Positions 15,170 to 22,900 of a stretch of 38,312 nt of DNA are shown in pieces. The stretch's first letter is position 1, and every line of letters begins with the position of its first letter. The stretch is taken from positions 1-38,312 of the forward strand of contig JADGDJ010000015.1 in NCBI GenBank assembly GCA_016744925.1, given 5' to 3'. The translations under genes and the position numbers were made by a program. The notes beneath the pieces were generated by a model. The model was not told the DNA's origin. It searched no databases and saw only the letters and a program-made list of their open reading frames with translations. The stretch comes from Spirochaetaceae bacterium (GTDB lineage: Bacteria; Spirochaetota; Spirochaetia; DSM-2461).

Positions 15170-15889
15170 ATGAAAGATATTGCACCTGTTAAAAGAATAA
15201 AGATCTCTGATGAAGTAACAAATGCACTGGAAACCATTATTATAGAGAACAATCTGCAATCGGGTGATAAATTACCCTCTCAGGCTGAGTTGTCCGAAAA
15301 ACTGCAGGTAGGCACCAGGTCTATTAGGGAAGCAATAAGATCACTTGAATCGAGAGGTATGGTTGAAACACGCCAGGGAAAAGGTGTCTTTGTCAAAAAT
15401 AACAATCTTGATTATTTTCTTGAAACACTTATGGGCTCTTTTGTTTTTAATTTCCCCGATCATAAAGACCTGCTCATAGACCTGACCAAGACCCGGCGGA
15501 TCATAGAGTCCCAGGCCATTTTCGATGTCGCTTCTGAACCGCCGAAAGGATTCATCTCTCATTTTGCCCATATTATTGAAGAGCTGGACAGTAAAGCAAA
15601 TGAGAATAATATTGAGACCTATAACCTTCTGGATATAGAGCTGCATAAATCGATAATAGATGCCACAGGGAATAAAATTATAATTTCTCTCTACAAATAC
15701 CTATCAGAATTACTGGTGAAATGTTTTTCTAAAACCGGATATGTCCAGGGTAGCCTGGAAACGAGTATTGCAGATCATCATAAAATGCTGGAAGCAATCA
15801 CCTCCAATAATCCGGCATTGGCTAAAAAAGTAATGGAAGATCATATTGGAATGACACTTCTGAAAGTGGAAAATATTTTTCCAGAATAA
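15170..15889 (+). CDS. FadR-family (GntR/FCD) transcriptional regulator
   Basis: 239 residues: N-terminal winged helix about 8-76 (LPSQAELSEKLQVGTRSIREAIRSLESRGMVETRQGKGVFV), then an all-helical FCD ligand domain about 100-235. The FCD metal site is visible as Asp155 and His159 (DIELH), His203/204 (DHH) and His225 (EDHI); such domains bind a metal plus a carboxylate effector. It is transcribed divergently from the TRAP/aldolase operon, with a palindrome and half-repeat between them, so it most probably represses that operon until the imported acid or its product binds, and also controls itself. Confidence 0.92.
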   Translation: MKDIAPVKRIKISDEVTNALETIIIENNLQSGDKLPSQAELSEKLQVGTRSIREAIRSLESRGMVETRQGKGVFVKNNNLDYFLETLMGSFVFNFPDHKDLLIDLTKTRRIIESQAIFDVASEPPKGFISHFAHIIEELDSKANENNIETYNLLDIELHKSIIDATGNKIIISLYKYLSELLVKCFSKTGYVQGSLETSIADHHKMLEAITSNNPALAKKVMEDHIGMTLLKVENIFPE

Positions 15890-15926
15890 TTGGATCCTTT
15901 TAAAAAGCAAAATACTCCGTATAACC

Positions 15927-15944
15927 TGCAATCTGTTGATTGCA
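15927..15944 (+). terminator. short hairpin after the regulator gene
   Basis: TGCAATC/GATTGCA stem of 7 bp with a 4-nt loop, 38 bp after the regulator stop. No U-tract follows, so terminator function is doubtful. Confidence 0.3.
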
Positions 15945-15981
15945 AATATCAATGAGCTCAATTTGTCATTATTAGTTTTCT

Positions 15982-16032
15982 TTAACGAGCATAGCGACGA
16001 ACGAAAAGACGCCCGCCGCACTATACGGTTAA
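15982..16032. repeat. GC-rich element with imperfect inverted ends
   Basis: TTAAC-GAGC-ATAG (15982-15994) faces CTAT-ACG-GTTAA (16021-16032) around a GC-rich core (GACGCCCGCCGCAC) in otherwise AT-rich DNA. The ends loosely recall integron attC sites (AAC...GTT), but the right-hand core does not satisfy GTTRRRY. It could be a recombination site, a dispersed repeat or the remnant of one. Confidence 0.35.
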
Positions 16033-16044
16033 TATGGGAAGAGC

Positions 16045-16536
16045 TTAAATAAATAGGTCATTTAAACAAATAATTTTGCTGCCTTTACTTTCATAATAGC
16101 GCAACATTTCGTCAATTTTCCTTTTATCATAACTGGTAATACAATCTGAAAGTACATTAACGGCATAATTTGCTTTGCGTAAGTTGTAACAGGTTGATTT
16201 AACACAGGCAACAGCATCTGCTCCTGCTATATAGAAATCACATATTTCATTTTTACGAATAAAGGCTGTAAATTCTTCACTGGTTAATGCGTTTCCTTTG
16301 TATTTTGTAAAAATATTTTTTGATACTATATTCAAATCAGAAACTAATTCTGCCCCTTGTGTATTGGGCTTAAAAGTTCTTGTGCCGGCTGATAGATTTT
16401 CATGCCTTATATAAACAAGATGTATTTTATTATTGACTGCCCAATCAATAGCTTTATTAATATTACCAATCACATCCTTGTAATTCTTTGTTATGTCCTT
16501 TTGAATATCGATTATCACTAAGGCTTTTTTCTGCAT
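16045..16536 (-). CDS. isochorismatase-like cysteine hydrolase
   Basis: 163 residues from the ATG at 16536, chosen because CAGGAGGAAA lies just upstream; the frame extends further but would then overlap the divergent promoter. It has the Rossmann-like cysteine hydrolase fold, with candidate catalytic triad Asp10 (LVIIDIQKD), Lys78 (IFTKYKGNAL) and Cys111 (GADAVACVKSTC). Such enzymes hydrolyse amides of small molecules (nicotinamidase, N-carbamoyl or peroxyureidoacrylate type) or isochorismate; the residues visible do not choose among them. It is divergent from a WYL regulator that probably controls it. The pair may have been acquired together: unrelated genes flank it and a GC-rich inverted element adjoins its 3' end. 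Confidence 0.85.
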   Translation of the reverse strand: MQKKALVIIDIQKDITKNYKDVIGNINKAIDWAVNNKIHLVYIRHENLSAGTRTFKPNTQGAELVSDLNIVSKNIFTKYKGNALTSEEFTAFIRKNEICDFYIAGADAVACVKSTCYNLRKANYAVNVLSDCITSYDKRKIDEMLRYYESKGSKIICLNDLFI

Positions 16537-16595
16537 CGTATTTCCTCCTGATAAGCAGATTGATTTGTTTACTTTATTACTATACATGGTAATCG

Positions 16596-16624
16596 TTGAC
16601 AACATTATGGCAACAATTAATAAT
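16596..16624 (+). promoter_or_regulatory. promoter of the WYL regulator
   Basis: TTGACA (16596-16601), 17-bp spacer, AATAAT (16619-16624). A short symmetry GTTG-A-CAAC (16595-16603) overlaps the -35 box and may be the regulator's own site, since both divergent genes start from this stretch. Confidence 0.6.
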
Positions 16625-16652
16625 GATAAAAAAGGATGTTAGACGCTATCAT

Positions 16653-17585
16653 ATGAAAATAGACAGACTTGTTAGTATTATTATGATACTCCTTGATAAA
16701 AAGCGAATAGGTGCACAGGAGTTATCAGAATTTTTTGAAGTATCACCCCGCACAATCTACCGCGATATAGACACGATCAACATGGCAGGTATTCCAGTGT
16801 TCTCAACATCGGGAGTGGGCGGCGGCTTTGAAATCATGGAGAAATACAAGATTGATAGGAAGGTTTTTTCAACTGCCGATCTTTCGGCTATCTTGATGGG
16901 GCTTTCGAGTCTTTCCAGCATGATACGAGGAGATGAACTGGTAAACGCACTTGCGAAAGTCAAAAGTTTTATCCCCGCGGACAGAGCGAAAGACATTGAT
17001 TTAAAAACAAATCAAATATTAATAGATTTAAGTCCATGGATGGGCAACAGGAATATACAAGCTTCTTTAGACATTATTAAAACCGCTTTAGAGGAAAGCA
17101 AGCTACTGACATTTGAATATGCAGACCGCTACGGAAATAGAACCGGACGAAAAGCCGAGCCCTATCAGCTTGTATTGAAAAGTAGTCACTGGTATTGTCA
17201 GGGATATTGTCATAAAAGGAATGATTTTCGCTTATTTAAACTATCCCGCATAGCAAACCTACAAATACAAGAGGAAATCTTTACGCCAAGAGCTTATCAA
17301 AAACCACAGTTAGATTTTACTGATATTATGGCAACGCTGCAAACAACAATCAAAATTCGCATTCATAATTCTATCATGGACAGAGTACTTGATTATTGCA
17401 CCTATGAACTCTTTTCCACAGACGATGATGAGCACTATACTGTTAGTTTTCCTTTTATAGAGAACGACTATTACTACAATATTCTTTTCAGTTTTGGGGA
17501 TAAATGCGAATGTTTGGAGCCGTTACATATCCGCACAGAAATGAAGCGCAGAATACATGATTTAGCTACCTTATACGAAAAGTGA
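16653..17585 (+). CDS. YafY/PafBC-type HTH and WYL domain transcriptional regulator
   Basis: 310 residues from the ATG at 16653 (MKIDRLVSIIMILL), the usual start of this family; the frame is open 57 bp further upstream but that part lies over the promoter. An HTH_11 domain covers about 3-60 (AQELSEFFEVSPRTIYRDIDTINMAGIPV). A WYL-like sensor domain follows, with FEYADRYGNRTGRKAEPYQLVLKSSHWYCQGYC, where the signature reads WYC, and a C-terminal WCX-type extension to residue 310. WYL domains bind nucleotides, nucleic acid or small ligands. Its divergent partner is the hydrolase at 16045-16536. The ribosome-binding site is weak or distant (AAAGGA 16 bases upstream). Confidence 0.9.
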   Translation: MKIDRLVSIIMILLDKKRIGAQELSEFFEVSPRTIYRDIDTINMAGIPVFSTSGVGGGFEIMEKYKIDRKVFSTADLSAILMGLSSLSSMIRGDELVNALAKVKSFIPADRAKDIDLKTNQILIDLSPWMGNRNIQASLDIIKTALEESKLLTFEYADRYGNRTGRKAEPYQLVLKSSHWYCQGYCHKRNDFRLFKLSRIANLQIQEEIFTPRAYQKPQLDFTDIMATLQTTIKIRIHNSIMDRVLDYCTYELFSTDDDEHYTVSFPFIENDYYYNILFSFGDKCECLEPLHIRTEMKRRIHDLATLYEK

Positions 17586-18031
17586 GAAAATCTGAGGGAT
17601 AGAAGTGACCAAGAACTTAAAAACAATGTGGAAATGACAATTAGAAATTTCTTTAACACATTTCTTCTTCAGTATAAAAATAGAGCCTGTAAAATACAGC
17701 ATTGCATTTTAAACTATTATTACGTATTCATATTATCATAATCTAATAATTTTTGATGAACTATTTCTGAAATATGACTAACTACATACTTTCTATTTTT
17801 TTAAACATCCCCGCAATACCAACATTATCAAAAGAACCATCTGGAATTAGTATAGGACTTTGTTTAGCCTTGCCGGGATTATTTTCACCTGTATCTAAAT
17901 CACGATGCAGGCAACCCCGTCCATTCTCCCAGATAAAAGAATGTTCATTTCCCATAATGTGATCCTCTTAATTATTGCCCTGGGAGTATATAGCGTTTTT
18001 TTATATTCACGTCTATAATATTCGATAAATC
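17586..18031. other. sparse AT-rich intergenic region
   Basis: 446 bp between two annotated genes. Apart from the 57-codon minus-strand ORF (17782-17955) I see no hairpin with a U-tract, no tRNA and no repeat. The plus-strand frame at 17774-17962 is antisense to the small ORF and lacks a ribosome-binding site. Confidence 0.6.
17782..17955 (-). CDS. 57-residue small protein, unrecognised
   Basis: ATG at 17955 is preceded by AGAGG with 8-base spacing and reads MGNEHSFIWENGRGCLHRDL..., ending GIAGMFKKIESM before TAG. The composition looks like protein (FIWENGRG, LIPDGSFDNVGIAGMF) rather than a chance frame. It has no signal peptide, no membrane helix and one Cys. No family was recognised. It lies between the WYL regulator and the C39-like gene in a stretch that otherwise has no ORF on either strand with a credible ribosome-binding site. 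It could be a small effector, an antitoxin-like partner, or the C-terminal relic of a larger gene. Confidence 0.5.
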   Translation of the reverse strand: MGNEHSFIWENGRGCLHRDLDTGENNPGKAKQSPILIPDGSFDNVGIAGMFKKIESM

Positions 18032-18658
18032 TCAAGGCTTAAAGATAACCATACCTCTTCCGGCAAAATACTTATTAAAAATAGGAATACTGACTTCTAC
18101 ATACTCTTGAGTATTCTTACTAATACCTGATGGATTGTGGATATAGAGAATATTATCAGTAATATCAAAACCGGAAATAATGACTAAATGCCCTCCTTTA
18201 TTCCCAACATATTCAGAATCCGGTATTCTAATAGACCAATGAACGGAAACAATTACATAATTCCCTTTTCTAGTTTCATCAATTATATTTACGATGGTCA
18301 ATGGAGAAAGAATAAGCCCCCGCAACATATATTTATTTTTGATATAATTTAGAAAAGGCTTATAAAAAAGACCATCTATTTCTGTTTTTTTTAATACAAA
18401 ACCACCATATTTCTGGCACTCCTTAGCCATCAATATTAATTCATGTGATGGAATATTCAATGACTCAAGAATCATTTTTAAACAGGCAATTCCACAGATA
18501 TTCCTACTCCAATATTCATATTCTTCGGGATTTTCTGCACCGGAGAGTTCCCATAAATGATCCTCTTTCGCTTCCATATGACCACTGACAATATCTTTTA
18601 CTAAGTCTCTAGATACCCACTGTGAGTAATAAGGTAATTTTTCATGAATATATTGCAT
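18032..18658 (-). CDS. C39-like papain-fold cysteine peptidase, no signal peptide
   Basis: 208 residues. The peptidase_C39_2 pattern is seen: YYSQW near the start (Gln13, oxyanion hole), catalytic Cys55 in NICGIACLKMIL, His157 in GGHLVIISGFD, and Asn175 in YIHNPSG. The usual partner residue can be Asp or Asn in papain folds. There is no signal peptide, no ABC or membrane domain and no substrate gene, so unlike bacteriocin-exporter C39 domains it would act in the cytoplasm or be released by another route. It is followed downstream by the 57-codon ORF and preceded by the tRNA terminator. Target unknown. Confidence 0.75.
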   Translation of the reverse strand: MQYIHEKLPYYSQWVSRDLVKDIVSGHMEAKEDHLWELSGAENPEEYEYWSRNICGIACLKMILESLNIPSHELILMAKECQKYGGFVLKKTEIDGLFYKPFLNYIKNKYMLRGLILSPLTIVNIIDETRKGNYVIVSVHWSIRIPDSEYVGNKGGHLVIISGFDITDNILYIHNPSGISKNTQEYVEVSIPIFNKYFAGRGMVIFKP

Positions 18659-18713
18659 TTTTATTGTTCCATAATTTCTGATTAATTCTATTTTAATAAA
18701 TAAAAGATAGTCT

Positions 18714-18751
18714 TATAAAAAATAAAAGGTTTCCAAGAATGGAAACCTTTT
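18714..18751 (-). terminator. terminator of the tRNA operon
   Basis: Perfect 11-bp stem AAAAGGTTTCC (18724-18734) with GGAAACCTTTT (18741-18751) and a 6-nt loop, followed on the minus strand by a U-rich tract (UUAUUUUUUA). It lies 12 bp after tRNA-Met. Confidence 0.9.
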
Positions 18752-18762
18752 ATACTTAATTA

Positions 18763-18835
18763 TAGTGGCGAAGGGACTTGAACCCCTGACCGACCGGATA
18801 TGAGCCGATTGCTCTACCAACTGAGCTACGCCACC
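18763..18835 (-). tRNA. tRNA-Met (anticodon CAT)
   Basis: Cloverleaf by eye: acceptor GGTGGCG with CGCCACT (terminal G-U), D-arm GCTC...GAGC, anticodon stem ATCGG/CCGGT with loop CTCATAT giving CAT, T-arm with TTCAAGT loop, discriminator A, CCA not encoded. The body resembles elongator Met; a lysidine-modified tRNA-Ile reading AUA is the alternative for any CAT anticodon but fits less well. Confidence 0.93.
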
Positions 18836-18843
18836 GTGTTGTT

Positions 18844-18915
18844 CATCCCGAGGAGGACTTGAACCCCCAAAGCCAGAACCAGAATCTGGTGTGTTACCAA
18901 TTACACCATCGGGAT
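18844..18915 (-). tRNA. tRNA-Gln (anticodon CTG)
   Basis: Acceptor ATCCCGA with TCGGGAT, D-arm GTGT...ACAC, anticodon stem CCAGA/TCTGG with loop TTCTGGT giving CTG, T-arm GGGGG/CCTCC with TTCAAGT, discriminator G as expected for Gln, CCA not encoded. It is the first gene of a two-tRNA transcript, 8 bp before tRNA-Met. Confidence 0.95.
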
Positions 18916-18949
18916 AACTATACACGATATTTGCTATCGCACGAAGGGG

Positions 18950-18979
18950 ATAATATACGAAAATACTGCTTTTTGTAAA
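18950..18979 (-). promoter_or_regulatory. promoter of the tRNA operon
   Basis: Minus strand -35 TTTACA (18979-18974), 18-bp spacer, -10 TATTAT (18955-18950), about 35 bp before tRNA-Gln. It lies just after the stop of the GNAT gene. Confidence 0.6.
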
Positions 18980-18994
18980 TCCCTTTTAGAAATT

Positions 18995-19741
18995 TTATTT
19001 TTTCGTTTCATGTAAAACCCACACATTGGGCTCTATATAGATACCACGGTTGGCATCCAGGTCTACCACGAGAGGATTGAGGGCTCCGGGGATGATGTAT
19101 TCTCCTTTGCCTGGAAAATCTAATCCGGTCCATTGTTTCCAATCGTCCACTGTTCCGGGGATTCTCATCGCTTCAGGACAGACTTTTAATATAGAACCGC
19201 CATTTTTGGCATGAACTCTCAGCCAATTGTCAAAAGGGAGCTCTTTGTCATTCTTCCAGTTTATGTATTCGGACATAGGGATAAGAGGATATTTGTGTTT
19301 GTCACTGGGCCGTACGGGAATCACCAGTCGTGAAAAGCCCATTCTCACTGCCAAACGGGACATCTCCTTAACGGCTATGGAGCTCAAACCTTTCCCCTGG
19401 TGTTTTTTATTGACCACAATCTGTATACCCACAAGAAGATTGGGCTCTAATCCCGCCAGATTATCTTCAACTGATTTGATAACAGCCCAATCCCATCCTT
19501 CATCGGGCAATTTCTCCAAAGTCTCTGTAAAGTTGATCGGTATAGTATTGGCAATGGCCAGAATTTCATCTCCATCCATAATCATTATCTGATACTCTTT
19601 AAATAGGCTTATGAACTTCATCCAGTAATCACCGGCAACGGGATCGTGCAGCATAAACTCAGGCCAGACCTCTTCACAGATGGCATCCTGTTTTTCAAAA
19701 AGATCATATCGATCACTTAATGGTACTACTTTATAATTCAT
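18995..19741 (-). CDS. GNAT-family N-acetyltransferase
   Basis: 248 residues, larger than a minimal GNAT (about 150). The acetyl-CoA-binding motif A is LLVGIQIVVNKKHQGKGLSS, with the Q/R-x-x-G-x-G/A core as HQGKGL, near residues 101-120. The N-terminal third (EVWPEFMLHDPVAGDYW) and the C-terminal portion beyond 150 are not part of the core fold and may shape the substrate pocket. No signal peptide, so cytoplasmic. The gene stands alone, divergent from the carboxylase gene; the substrate cannot be inferred. Confidence 0.85.
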   Translation of the reverse strand: MNYKVVPLSDRYDLFEKQDAICEEVWPEFMLHDPVAGDYWMKFISLFKEYQIMIMDGDEILAIANTIPINFTETLEKLPDEGWDWAVIKSVEDNLAGLEPNLLVGIQIVVNKKHQGKGLSSIAVKEMSRLAVRMGFSRLVIPVRPSDKHKYPLIPMSEYINWKNDKELPFDNWLRVHAKNGGSILKVCPEAMRIPGTVDDWKQWTGLDFPGKGEYIIPGALNPLVVDLDANRGIYIEPNVWVLHETKK

Positions 19742-19903
19742 AACGATTCCCCTCTTACTTCTTTATTTTATTATACAATCTAACTTCAGTTTTATATAAA
19801 TAATTAGGTGCCATTATTTTATAAATACATTTATTTTATATCTGTCATTATAAAAATCGTGTTTTTGGGTTAAACTGGTTATAGCTTAAAAGCGGAGGTA
19901 CTC

Positions 19904-22900
19904 ATGTCTTTAAAACCCAACACTCGACTACTTCAGAAAAATGACCGCATAGGAATCCTGAACAGAGGAGAAGCGGCATTGCGTTTCATCCGTGCCGTTA
20001 AAGAATACAACGACATACACAATACTACCCTTACGACGGTAGCGCTATATATAGATAAGGAGGAGAATGCTCCTTTTGTCAAACAGGCGGATTTTTGTCT
20101 GGCACTCTCATCACTACCTTTATTTCCTGGAAAACAGCAAAGTCCCTACCTGGACCACCAACTCATGCTACAAGCCCTGAAAATAGCAGATTGCCAGTCC
20201 GTTTGGGTCGGATGGGGATTTGTGTCGGAAGATGCGGACTTTGTAAAATTGATGGAAGATTCTTATATCAACTTCATGGGTCCGTCCAGTGAGTCAATGG
20301 CTCTTCTCGGTGATAAGATAGCAGCCAAAGAGTTGGCCGACCAGGCGGAAGTCCCCATACTTCCCTGGAGCAGGGGTTCTGTAAAAACTCTCAACGACGC
20401 TGAGGAAATCTCTGAGAAATTAGGATATCCAGTCATCGTTAAAGCATCCAATGCGGGAGGAGGACGGGGGATCCGTTTTGTCCGGACACCGGAAGAGCTG
20501 GAAACTCAATACAATTCAGCAAAAGAAGAGACCATCCGGATTACAGGAAATGATGTCGTATTTATAGAGCTTCTCGTGGAAAGAGGCCGTCACCTGGAAG
20601 TGCAGGTTCTGTCCGACTCCCATGGCCACATAAATACATTCGGAGCGAGAGACTGTTCCGCACAGAGAAAGAATCAAAAGATTATTGAAGAGACTCCCCC
20701 TCCGGGACTTTCTGATAAAATAATAAAAGCAATGGAATCCGCAGCTTCCCGACTGATCAAAGCAGCGGGCTATGTAGGCGCCGGAACTGTGGAATACCTC
20801 TATGATTTGAACAGAAAAGAGTTTTATTTTATGGAAGTCAATACGAGACTTCAGGTGGAACATCCCATTACGGAAACTCTTTATCAGATGGATCTTGTAA
20901 AAGGTCAGATAGATGTGGCCATGGGAAAAGAGTGCGATTTGAGCGCATGTCTCCCCTCGGGAGCGGTTATGGAAGTCCGGCTCAATGCGGAAGATCCCGC
21001 CAAGAATTTCAGCCCGTCTCCCGGTTTGGTAACACTTTTGACTCAGCCTTCGGGAGCGGGAATCAGAGTGGACTTCGGAATTGAACAGGGATCTATCATT
21101 CCGTCGGATTTCGACTCCATGGTGGGGAAAATTATTGCTTTCGCTCCAACCCGAAGAGAAGCTATTTCCCGTTTGAAAAGAGCTCTCCACGAGCTGACCA
21201 TTGCCATAGAAAACGGGACGACTAATAAAGCCTTCCTTCTGGAGCTGTTAAACAGGAAAGAGATTGTCAAAGGAGGAATCCATACAGGCTTTGTCGAAGA
21301 GCTCATCGAAAAGAAAGTGAACAAAACCGACAGAGAAAAATTGGAAGTCGCTCTTATCGCAGGGGCACTCAATCAGCACTATCTCCACTACAAAAAAGAT
21401 TTCATCAATTTCAAACAGCAGCTAATACGAATCGGAAGCCCCAGGAATTTACCGGATAACTTAGGCTATGAGGTAACTCTGGCAGCTGAGGGCAATAGTT
21501 ATACGTTTAAAGTGAAACAGCATGGGGACAATTACTACGAACTGGAATGGGAAAATAAAAAAATCAGCTGCCGCAGCATGATCAATGATAATAGAGGAGT
21601 ACTGCTCTACAAAGAGAAGAGATACAATATCCTTTTAATCCCCCGGGGAGATCAGCTCCAGTGTGAAATCGACGGTTACCCTGTTTTACTTGAAAGCGAT
21701 TCGGGAGGTTGGGTACGCTCGCCTTCACCGGCTATCATTCTCTCCATGAACTGCACAGTAGGTCAGGAAATTAAAAAAGGCGATGTTTTGGGCATTCTCG
21801 AAGCTATGAAAATGGAGATGCTGCTCGAAGCCCCTGCTGATGGCCTGGTCAGGGAGATCAAGATCTCCTCGGGGGAACAAGTCTCTGCAGGTCAGCCGTT
21901 GATCCTGATGGAGAGCGGTGAGCAAGCAGAAGAAAGTGATGATCCATCGGTTCCTCCTATAAAATGGAAAAAGACTCTCCTAGAAGATGAACAGAAATTC
22001 AAAAGCCTCAAAAGGGAACTGCTCGGGACCTTTCTCGGTTATGATCACAGGGAAAACCTCGTGGATCTGCTCGATGAAATATGTATCCATGAAGATCTTT
22101 ATGAACTGTTTATAACCGCTCTAGAGTACAACAACAATATTGAACGTTTATTTCAATCCGTTGAAGTGGATACAACCGGATTCACCCGCCCCCTCACCTA
22201 TCAGGAAATGTTAAGTCATTATTTCAGAAGTGATGGTGATCGTGTAAAAGGCTTGCCCGAAGAGTTTATCAATCACCTGATGATTGCTATTGATTGTTAT
22301 TACGTACCGGAATTATCTGAAGATGAGCGTCAAAACCACGCACTTTTTCATATTTTCAAATCTCATGCAGCTATGCCTTCAAAAGAGATTTTGCTCAAAG
22401 AGATTCTCTACCGCATGCAGAATTATCCGCTGCCCGATGATCAGCAGAAACGATTCACAGATGCAGTGAATGAAACTATTTCACTCACCATGGTGCATTC
22501 CAATTCCATAGTGGATATGGCTCTTCATCTTCTCTATGTTAAAATCAACAGGATTAAGAGCAGAATGAGAGATGAAAATTACGCTGACGAAATCTGTTCT
22601 CTCGTGGAAAAAATCCACATAACCAAAGAGGATCGCATTGAGAGAAAGATCAGCGAACTTGCTGATTCTCCCGCATCTATAATAAGAGATCTCATAAATC
22701 TTATTATGGAAGATGATGCCCAGAAGCTGAATATTTCGTTGAAAATACTGGGTGCACATTTTAACAGGGACAGAAAGATTAAAGAGTCCCGTATTCTTGA
22801 AGAAAAGGGATATTCAGTTTCCCATGTTGTAACAGAAAAGAATGGGTCTGAGCGACATAGTCTGACAGCAGTCGTCAGCGGTTTCGATAAACTGAAATCA

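Noticed and set aside
15982-16032. Firm call as integron attC site
   Set aside because: The right end reads GTTAATA rather than GTTRRRY, only one copy was seen and no integrase is present; kept only as an unexplained repeat.
17774-17962. 62-codon plus-strand ORF
   Set aside because: Antisense to the 57-codon minus-strand ORF that has a good ribosome-binding site; this one has none and its sequence is not protein-like.
18713-18925. 70-codon minus-strand ORF
   Set aside because: It is the read-through of the two tRNA genes and their terminator.
20516-21190. 224-codon minus-strand ORF
   Set aside because: Long but antisense to the biotin carboxylase domain, with no ribosome-binding site or recognisable domain.
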